Assembly: GCA_031275535.1 (NCBI GenBank) | Contig: JAISOR010000143.1 | Location: 1 to 5,425 of the forward strand | Source: Treponema sp. | GTDB taxonomy: Bacteria > Spirochaetota > Spirochaetia > Treponematales > Breznakiellaceae | Length of the DNA: 5,425 bases | Direction of reading: 5' to 3' | Shown: positions 1-4,428 of the stretch, piece by piece | How the letters are laid out: the number at the start of each line of letters is the position of its first letter | Position numbering within the stretch: position 1 is the stretch's first letter | The notes under the pieces: model-generated | The model's database searches: none | Seen by the model: only the letters and a program-made list of their open reading frames with translations | What the model was told of the DNA's origin: nothing | Program-made: the position numbers and the translations under genes

Positions 1-3
1 GAG

Positions 4-34
4 GCTTTCCCAAAACTTCAGTTTTTGGGAAAGC
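4..34. repeat. Stem-loop 1 of upstream hairpin cluster
   Basis: Positions 4-15 pair perfectly with 23-34 (12 bp) around a 7-nt loop. The right arm contains TTTTGGGAAA, which recurs exactly in stem-loop 3 of the cluster. No T-run follows on the plus strand, so it is a poor intrinsic terminator. It may be a palindromic repeat unit or the end of a gene outside the window. Confidence 0.6.
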
Positions 35-50
35 AACCTTGGATTTATGG

Positions 51-78
51 GAAAAAGCGGGCTTTAGACCGCTTTTTC
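51..78. terminator. Probable bidirectional intrinsic terminator hairpin
   Basis: Positions 51-60 (GAAAAAGCGG) pair perfectly with 69-78 (CCGCTTTTTC) around the 8-nt loop 61-68. The GC-rich top of the stem is followed by five T residues, and the opposing arm supplies five A residues, so the structure could terminate transcription from either side. It lies about 135 bp before the phosphorylase start and probably insulates that gene from whatever precedes it. Confidence 0.55.
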
Positions 79-80
79 AA

Positions 81-119
81 GAGCATTTCCTAAAACCAAC
101 CGGGTTTTGGGAAATGCTC
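81..119. repeat. Stem-loop 3 of upstream hairpin cluster, 17-bp stem
   Basis: Positions 81-97 pair with 103-119 across 17 positions with a single T-G wobble (91/109) and a 5-nt loop. The right arm repeats TTTTGGGAAA found in stem-loop 1. A short T-run (133-137) lies further downstream, too far for a standard terminator. The structure is stable and compatible with a REP-like palindrome or a strong terminator remnant. Confidence 0.6.
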
Positions 120-161
120 CGTTTCATGGTTATTTTTCCTATCCCTTGTTGAAACTGAGCA

Positions 162-175
162 TTGCCGGCCGGCAA
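162..175. promoter_or_regulatory. 14-bp perfect palindrome, possible operator
   Basis: TTGCCGGCCGGCAA is a perfect 7+7 palindrome. It ends three bases before a TTGACA hexamer (179-184) and 38 bases before the phosphorylase start. Its size and position suit a dimeric repressor or activator site, but no regulator gene is visible in the window and GC-rich palindromes of this kind can arise by chance. Confidence 0.3.
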
Positions 176-178
176 GCG

Positions 179-207
179 TTGACAATACCGGCCCGGAAGC
201 ATAAGCT
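179..207 (+). promoter_or_regulatory. Weak candidate sigma-70 promoter for glgP
   Basis: TTGACA at 179-184 is a perfect -35 consensus. A 17-bp spacer leads to TAAGCT (202-207), which is only a poor -10 match. Transcription from here would start at or just inside the coding region and leave almost no leader, so either the transcript is nearly leaderless or the real promoter lies further upstream. Confidence 0.25.
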
Positions 208-213
208 GTTTAT

Positions 214-2754
214 ATGAATATCTCCACATATACGGTAAAACCGAAGCTTCCCCTTCCGTTAAAGCCCCTGGAAGAGATTGCCCGAAATCTTTGGCTTTCA
301 TGGAATTTTGATGCGGTCCAGCTTTTTATCCGCTTGGATTATGATGTCTGGCTTCAATCTTCGCAGAGTCCTGTTCGTACCTTAGGGATGGTAAGTCAGG
401 AACGGCTCGCGGAAATGGCACAGGATGATTCGTACCTGGCCGCCTTGAATGAGGTTTATACCCATTTCCTCCGGTATAAAAAAGGCGAAACCTGGTACCG
501 GGGAACCCGGCGGGACGTAGTGGCATATTTTTCCATGGAATACGGCATGGATGTTTCCTTCCCCATCTATTCCGGGGGCCTCGGGATGCTTTCCGGGGAT
601 CACATGAAAACCTCCTCCGATATGGGCCTGCCCCTGGTGGGGATCGGGCTCCTCTACCGGCAGGGATACTTCCGCCAGTACCTGAACGCCGACGGGTTCC
701 AGCAGGAGAGCTACCCTGAAAACGACTGGTACAATATGCCGGTGGAGCGGAAAACCGCCAGAAACGGGGAGCCCGTCAAGATCACCGTGGATCTGGCGGG
801 CAGGCAGGCCGTAGCCCAGATATGGGAAGTGAAGGTGGGCCGGGCTTCCCTCTACCTTCTGGACACCAATATCGACGAAAATTCCCCGGACATCCGGAAT
901 GTTACCGCCACCCTCTACGGCGGGGACAAGGAGACCCGGATCCAGCAGGAGATCCTCCTGGGTATCGGCGGAATCCGGGCCCTGCGGGCCCTGGGGATCA
1001 ACCCCGCGGCGACCCACATGAACGAGGGCCATTCGGCCTTCCTGGGGCTGGAACGGATCCGGGAGATCATGGCGGAAAAGAACTTCAACTTTGAAGAGGC
1101 CAAGGAAGCGGTGTGGCCCACCAATATCTTTACCACCCATACCCCGGTTCCCGCGGGGAACGAGCGCTTTGACGTAACCCTGATGGAGAAATATTTCAGC
1201 GCCTGGCCCCAAATTCTGGGGATAAGCTGGAAGGACTTCCTCAGTTTGGGCAGGGAACGGCCCTACGATGATAATGAACCCTACTGCATGACCATCCTGG
1301 CCCTGAAACTCGCCGCCTATGCCAACGGGGTCTCCCGGCTCCACGGGGCGGTTTCCCGGGAAATGTGGAAGGGCCTCTGGCCGGGCCTCCCCCTGGACGA
1401 GATCCCCATCGGCCACGTTACCAACGGGGTACACCCCCGGACCTGGGTCTCCAACAATATGTCCGACCTCCTGGACCGGTATTTCGGCCCCCACTTCGAG
1501 GAAGAGCCCACGGACCTGACCATCTGGAACCGCATGGACCGGATCTCCGACGAGGAACTGTGGCGCACCCATGAACGCCGCCGGGAGCGGCTGGTGGCCT
1601 TTGCCCGGGACCGGATCAGGCAGAACCTCAAGCGGAACGGGGCGGTGGAACGGCGGATCCAGCAGGCCGAAGACGCCCTCTCCCCCTACGCCCTTACCCT
1701 GGCCTTTGCCCGCCGCTTTGCCACCTACAAGCGGGGCAACCTCCTCCTCCGGGACCCGGACCGGCTCCTTCGGCTTTTAAAGGACACCCAGCGGCCCATC
1801 CAGCTCATATTCGCCGGCAAGGCCCACCCCATGGATATGCCCGGCAAGGAGCTTATCCGCAGCATCGTCCACTTTGCCGAGCAGCACGACGTGGAAAGCC
1901 GGATCATATTTTTGGAAAACTACGACATGGCCATGGCCCATTACCTTACCGCCGGGGCGGATCTTTGGCTCAACACCCCCCGGCGCCCTCTGGAAGCCTC
2001 CGGCACCAGCGGCATGAAGGCCGCCATGAACGGGGTCCTCAACTGCTCCATCCTGGACGGCTGGTGGGACGAGGCGTATAACGCGGAAGTCGGCTGGGCC
2101 ATAGGTCAGGGGGAGGAATACGAGGATACCAACCTCCAGGACGAAGTGGAAAGCAAGGCGCTTTACGACCTTTTGGAACGGGAAATCATCCCCCTCTTCT
2201 ACCAGCGGGGCAGGGACGGTTTGCCCCGGGAATGGATCAAGCGGATGAAGACCTGTATGCGGGAAATAGGCCAGTCCATGTCCAGCCACCGGATGCTTAT
2301 GGATTATTCCAATAAATTTTATTTCCCCGCCTTAAAAAATTACCGCCGTATCCTTAAAGACGATTATGCCGAGTCGAAATCCCTGGCGGCGTACCTGGAT
2401 AAGCTCCGCCGGTCCTGGGACAGCATCAAGATCCTCAGGCTGAATTCCAACGCCAAACCGGTGATGCAGCGGGGGGATTCCCTGACGGTTACCGCCGCCA
2501 TAGAATTGGGGGGCGTGGTCCCGGAGGAACTGACGGTGGAACTCTACCACGGGGCGGTGTCCAACCAAAGCAGGAACATCGAACACGCCCGGCGGGCGGA
2601 AATGCGGCCCGTTGGACGGGAGGGTTCCAGTTACCTCTTCCAGGTGCGGGTCGAATGTACCGATACGGGCTGGCAGGGGCATACCGTGCGGATCCTGCCG
2701 AAGCACGGGGCCCTGGTGCATCCTTACCGGACCGGGCTTATCAAATGGGCGTAG
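214..2754 (+). CDS. glgP: Alpha-glucan (glycogen/maltodextrin) phosphorylase, AgpA/GlgP type with DUF3417 domain
   Basis: Predicted to release glucose-1-phosphate from the non-reducing ends of glycogen or maltodextrin in the cytoplasm, using inorganic phosphate and pyridoxal phosphate. The 846-residue protein starts with a DUF3417-type region (about 11-115, including IARNLWLSW), then the phosphorylase core: glycine loop SGGLGMLSGDH (120-130), MNEGHSAF (269-276), THTPVPAGNERFD (308-320), HVTNGVHPRTW (401-411). RRFATYKRGN (500-509) contains the likely phosphate-binding Arg501 and Lys506. EASGTSGMK (594-602) places the PLP-bearing lysine at Lys602. A roughly 100-residue beta-rich C-terminal region follows. 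Length and architecture fit the Thermotoga AgpA branch rather than the E. coli MalP/GlgP branch. All key residues seen are intact. The start is fixed because an in-frame TAA at 202-204 leaves no earlier start codon; the only purine-rich RBS candidate, GGAAG at 195-199, is distant (14 nt). The first roughly 300 bases are more AT-rich than the rest. No other glycogen gene is adjacent. Confidence 0.95.
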   Translation: MNISTYTVKPKLPLPLKPLEEIARNLWLSWNFDAVQLFIRLDYDVWLQSSQSPVRTLGMVSQERLAEMAQDDSYLAALNEVYTHFLRYKKGETWYRGTRRDVVAYFSMEYGMDVSFPIYSGGLGMLSGDHMKTSSDMGLPLVGIGLLYRQGYFRQYLNADGFQQESYPENDWYNMPVERKTARNGEPVKITVDLAGRQAVAQIWEVKVGRASLYLLDTNIDENSPDIRNVTATLYGGDKETRIQQEILLGIGGIRALRALGINPAATHMNEGHSAFLGLERIREIMAEKNFNFEEAKEAVWPTNIFTTHTPVPAGNERFDVTLMEKYFSAWPQILGISWKDFLSLGRERPYDDNEPYCMTILALKLAAYANGVSRLHGAVSREMWKGLWPGLPLDEIPIGHVTNGVHPRTWVSNNMSDLLDRYFGPHFEEEPTDLTIWNRMDRISDEELWRTHERRRERLVAFARDRIRQNLKRNGAVERRIQQAEDALSPYALTLAFARRFATYKRGNLLLRDPDRLLRLLKDTQRPIQLIFAGKAHPMDMPGKELIRSIVHFAEQHDVESRIIFLENYDMAMAHYLTAGADLWLNTPRRPLEASGTSGMKAAMNGVLNCSILDGWWDEAYNAEVGWAIGQGEEYEDTNLQDEVESKALYDLLEREIIPLFYQRGRDGLPREWIKRMKTCMREIGQSMSSHRMLMDYSNKFYFPALKNYRRILKDDYAESKSLAAYLDKLRRSWDSIKILRLNSNAKPVMQRGDSLTVTAAIELGGVVPEELTVELYHGAVSNQSRNIEHARRAEMRPVGREGSSYLFQVRVECTDTGWQGHTVRILPKHGALVHPYRTGLIKWA

Positions 2755-2769
2755 CCCTAGGAGCAGGAG

Positions 2770-2785
2770 GGGGAAAATTTTCCCC
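2770..2785. repeat. 16-bp perfect palindrome downstream of glgP
   Basis: GGGGAAAATTTTCCCC is a perfect palindrome 15 bp after the phosphorylase stop codon. As RNA it could form a 6-bp stem with an AAUU loop. It may assist 3' end formation or be a protein-binding site; nothing in the window decides between these. Confidence 0.4.
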
Positions 2786-2816
2786 GGCCGCTTACCGGTA
2801 GAGCCTGCCTCCGGAG

Positions 2817-2850
2817 CCGGGAACCTTCGGTTCCGGGGGTTTGGTTATTT
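2817..2850 (+). terminator. Probable terminator of glgP
   Basis: CCGG-G-AACC (2817-2825, one bulged G) pairs with GGTTCCGG (2829-2836) around a TTC triloop. A G-run and then the T-rich stretch TTTGGTTATTT follow. The T-tract is interrupted and separated from the stem, so efficiency is uncertain. Its position before a riboswitch leader supports separate transcription of the transporter gene. Confidence 0.5.
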
Positions 2851-2887
2851 ATCAGCATCGTAAGCCTCTACAAGGCAGGAGTATGGC

Positions 2888-2903
2888 GGCGGGGAAACCC
2901 GCC
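2888..2903 (+). promoter_or_regulatory. GAAA-tetraloop hairpin in the riboswitch leader
   Basis: GGCGGG (2888-2893) pairs perfectly with CCCGCC (2898-2903) across a GAAA (GNRA) tetraloop, one base before the riboswitch P1 stem begins. The same GGCGGG is also complementary to CCCGCC at 2921-2926, the ligand-site cytosine plus the 3' strand of P1, so this hairpin could either keep the competitor sequence out of the way or take part in switching. Confidence 0.6.
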
Positions 2904-2904
2904 C

Positions 2905-2940
2905 GGCGGTAGCCTCGCAACCCGCCTTAACAAAACAAGG
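2905..2940 (+). promoter_or_regulatory. PreQ1-I riboswitch (translational) controlling the queuosine-precursor transporter
   Basis: The RNA fits the preQ1-I aptamer. P1 is GGCGG (2905-2909) pairing with CCGCC (2922-2926). A 12-nt loop (2910-2921) ends in AAC directly before the 3' strand of P1, placing C2921 where the ligand-pairing cytosine belongs. The A-rich tail UUAACAAAACAAGG (2927-2940) matches, as I recall it, the tail of the structurally studied Thermoanaerobacter tengcongensis preQ1 aptamer. Loop bases CCU (2913-2915) can pair with AGG (2938-2940), and G2917 with C2936, to form the H-type pseudoknot. The tail ends inside the Shine-Dalgarno sequence, so ligand binding should hide the ribosome binding site and reduce translation of the downstream gene. 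That gene is a YhhQ-type transporter, a known target class for 7-deazaguanine riboswitches. No intrinsic terminator lies between aptamer and start codon, which supports translational control. Confidence 0.9.
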
Positions 2941-2941
2941 A
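2937..2941 (+). promoter_or_regulatory. Shine-Dalgarno site embedded in the riboswitch tail
   Basis: AAGGA lies 7 nt before the ATG at 2949 and sets the transporter start. Bases 2938-2940 are needed for the riboswitch pseudoknot. In an alternative fold, CCGCCUU (2922-2928) pairs with AAGG and CGG (2937-2940 and 2942-2944, A2941 bulged), which would also hide the site. Confidence 0.85.
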
Positions 2942-2948
2942 CGGTTCT

Positions 2949-3710
2949 ATGTCTCCTTCAACTGCTCAGCGTCCATCGCCGGGGGATTCTTTTAAGTATC
3001 TGGATATTATCATGGCCGTTTTTGTTACGGTCCTGATCGTCAGTAACGTAGCCTCCTCCGCCAAAATCGTCGATTTGGGGGTGTCCCTCTTCGGGATACC
3101 CCTGGCTTTTGACGGCGGGACCCTTCTCTTCCCCGTTTCCTATGTCTTTGGGGACATCCTTACCGAGGTATACGGCTTTAGGGCCTCCCGGCGGGTTATT
3201 TGGACCGGCTTCGCCGCCCTGGCCCTGGCGTCGGCGGTGCTTTTCCTGCTCCGGCTCCTGCCCGGCGAGGCGCTCTGGGAGGATTACGCGGGCAGCGCCG
3301 CCTACGACGCCATCCTGGGGGGCATGAGCAGCGGCGGCATTGCCCTGGCGAGCCTCGCCGGGTATTGGGTGGGGGAATTCTCCAATTCCGCGGTCCTGTC
3401 CCGGGTAAAGGTCCTGATGGGGGGCAAACTCCTCTGGGTAAGGACCATAGGCAGCACCCTGGTGGGGGAATTGCTGGACAGCCTGATCTTTGTGCTTATC
3501 GCCAGCCTCGCCGGGGTTTTCGGCTGGAGCCTTTTCCTTTCCCTGGTATTGACCAACTACCTCTTTAAGTGTTCCATCGAGGCCCTAATGACCCCCGTTA
3601 CCTACCTGACGGTGGGCAGCCTTAAAAAAGCGGAAGGGATCGATACCTATGACCGGGGGGTCAGGCTCTCCCCCTTTGGGACGAAACCAGCCCTGAAAAA
3701 AAAGGCATAG
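2949..3710 (+). CDS. yhhQ: Queuosine precursor transporter, YhhQ/VUT family
   Basis: Inner-membrane protein of 253 residues predicted to import a queuosine precursor (preQ0, preQ1, queuine or related base) for tRNA modification. Family hallmarks are present: DGGTLLFPVSYVFGDILTEV (55-74) continuing into YG, with the conserved Asp, Pro, Tyr, Asp and Glu; and RTIGSTLVGELLDSLIF (165-181), the conserved Arg/Ser-Thr/Glu/Asp helix. Hydrophobic segments lie near 18-36, 57-75, 83-102, 129-147, 165-190 and 193-223, consistent with about six membrane helices. Length slightly exceeds the roughly 220 residues of E. coli YhhQ because of a short polar N-terminus and a basic C-terminal tail. The start is set by AAGGA 7 nt upstream. 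A preQ1-I riboswitch ends in that RBS, which independently supports the substrate assignment. An A8 run at 3696-3703 encodes part of the terminal lysines and may be prone to slippage, affecting only the tail. The exact substrate cannot be told from sequence. Confidence 0.93.
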   Translation: MSPSTAQRPSPGDSFKYLDIIMAVFVTVLIVSNVASSAKIVDLGVSLFGIPLAFDGGTLLFPVSYVFGDILTEVYGFRASRRVIWTGFAALALASAVLFLLRLLPGEALWEDYAGSAAYDAILGGMSSGGIALASLAGYWVGEFSNSAVLSRVKVLMGGKLLWVRTIGSTLVGELLDSLIFVLIASLAGVFGWSLFLSLVLTNYLFKCSIEALMTPVTYLTVGSLKKAEGIDTYDRGVRLSPFGTKPALKKKA

Positions 3711-3713
3711 ATA

Positions 3714-3747
3714 CCGCGGAGCTCTGCTCCGCGGGGGCTCATTTTTT
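3714..3747 (+). terminator. Terminator-like hairpin after yhhQ
   Basis: CCGCGGAGC (3714-3722) pairs perfectly with GCTCCGCGG (3726-3734) around a TCT triloop, starting three bases after the transporter stop codon. A T6 run (3742-3747) follows after a 7-nt spacer, which is longer than ideal. It is likely the 3' end of the transporter transcript, though it also resembles other triloop palindromes in this window. Confidence 0.6.
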
Positions 3748-3792
3748 GCCGCTCATTAAAGCAAAACGGCGGGTCAGGCGCATATACCTTGT

Positions 3793-4278
3793 ATGAGATC
3801 ATTACGAACGCTGAAACAAGGGGTGTGGTACGAGATCCGTACCCGCGTCAACAACCGGGAACCGCTCTTCCGCTTGTATACGGCCCTGGCGCTTTTTGCC
3901 CGGGTGTTCCGCGAAACCAAGAGCCGGTTCGACTTCGCGTTTCAGGGGCTGCGCCTGGAGGATGACTGGCTCACGTTTTACATCAAGCCGGCGGACGGGC
4001 TGGAACTCCCCGGGATCATGCAGCGGCTGAAGCAGACCTTTGCCCAGCGGTACAACCGGCTGGCGGGGAGGATAGGCCATATCTGGGGGGACCGGTATTG
4101 GTCGCGGATTCTGGACGGGGAGCCTGAGCCGGCGGAGGAAGTGCCGGCCGGGGACGGAAAAGCGGCCGGGGACCTTGGGATTTTCCACCATGGGGTCAGC
4201 CCCCAGGGTGAAAAATCAGCGGCCGACCCCGCTTTTCCCCCCAATTTACCCCTCATTCCGGCCCCCGCCCCCGGCTAA
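3793..4278 (+). CDS. REP-associated tyrosine transposase (RAYT)/IS200-like protein, apparently non-catalytic
   Basis: Residues 10-105 resemble the Y1/IS200-like transposase fold of RAYT proteins: VWYEIRTRVNNREPLF (11-26) corresponds to the usual YHVxxRxxNRxxIF segment, and MQRLKQTFAQRYNRLAGRIG (76-95) followed by HIWGDRYWS (96-104) corresponds to the tyrosine helix and the GxxGxxWxxRYxS motif. By eye alignment, the metal-binding His-x-His lies at EDDWLTFYIKP (56-66), where it reads Trp59-Leu60-Thr61, so both histidines are missing. The usual catalytic Tyr appears to fall on Phe83. The tail (about 110-161) is Pro/Gly/Glu/Ala-rich low complexity and ends in PAPAPG. It is therefore probably a domesticated DNA-binding relative or a decaying copy, not an active transposase. 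No clear RBS precedes the ATG. Hairpins at 3714-3734 and 4382-4400 flank it. Family recognition is from memory and motif similarity; function is unknown. Confidence 0.6.
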   Translation: MRSLRTLKQGVWYEIRTRVNNREPLFRLYTALALFARVFRETKSRFDFAFQGLRLEDDWLTFYIKPADGLELPGIMQRLKQTFAQRYNRLAGRIGHIWGDRYWSRILDGEPEPAEEVPAGDGKAAGDLGIFHHGVSPQGEKSAADPAFPPNLPLIPAPAPG

Positions 4279-4381
4279 AGGCCGGGAATTCGCCCCCGGA
4301 TCCCGAGCCGGCCGCCGTTCCGTGCCTCAACAAAGACGCCCAGGGGGAAAGATCCGTCCCGAAAGGTAAGACCCCTGCATT

Positions 4382-4400
4382 GCGGCTCAGGTTGAGCCGC
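4382..4400. repeat. Triloop hairpin between convergent genes
   Basis: GCGGCTCA (4382-4389) pairs perfectly with TGAGCCGC (4393-4400) around a GGT triloop. It lies in the 150-bp gap between the transposase-like gene and the convergent permease gene. No T-run follows on either strand, so it is not a standard intrinsic terminator; it could be a REP-like palindrome or an RNA-stabilising 3' structure. Apart from a C-run tract and a 6-bp GC stem at the stop codon (4270-4275/4281-4286), nothing else is evident in this gap. Confidence 0.5.
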
Positions 4401-4428
4401 CGCGGGCCCGGGTACCGGTTCCGATAGA

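Noticed and set aside
382..1572. 396-residue open frame on the minus strand opposite glgP
   Set aside because: It is a GC-rich antisense shadow: composition is Gly/Pro/Val/His-heavy, there is no recognisable domain, and the plus-strand frame is an unmistakable phosphorylase.
1777..2289. 170-residue minus-strand open frame opposite glgP
   Set aside because: Same antisense shadow effect over the PLP-binding region; no domain or RBS support.
2860..2876. Possible second, tandem preQ1 aptamer (GTAAGCCTCTACAAGG resembles the aptamer loop GTAGCCTCGCAACC)
   Set aside because: The similarity is limited to the loop-like segment; there is no matching P1 stem and no A-rich tail.
2883..2912. Nine-codon leader peptide (MAAGKPARR) with AGGAG just upstream
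   Set aside because: The AGGAG is only one base from the ATG, too close for initiation, and the bases are better explained by the GAAA-tetraloop hairpin.
3200..3568. 122-residue plus-strand frame inside the transporter gene
   Set aside because: Out-of-frame overlap with clear YhhQ motifs; Arg/Gly/Pro-rich shadow composition.
4175..4369. 64-residue plus-strand frame overlapping the tail of the transposase-like gene
   Set aside because: It could represent a frameshifted tail, but the annotated frame already ends in a plausible PAPAPG tail, and this frame has only Arg/Pro-rich low-complexity sequence and no RBS.
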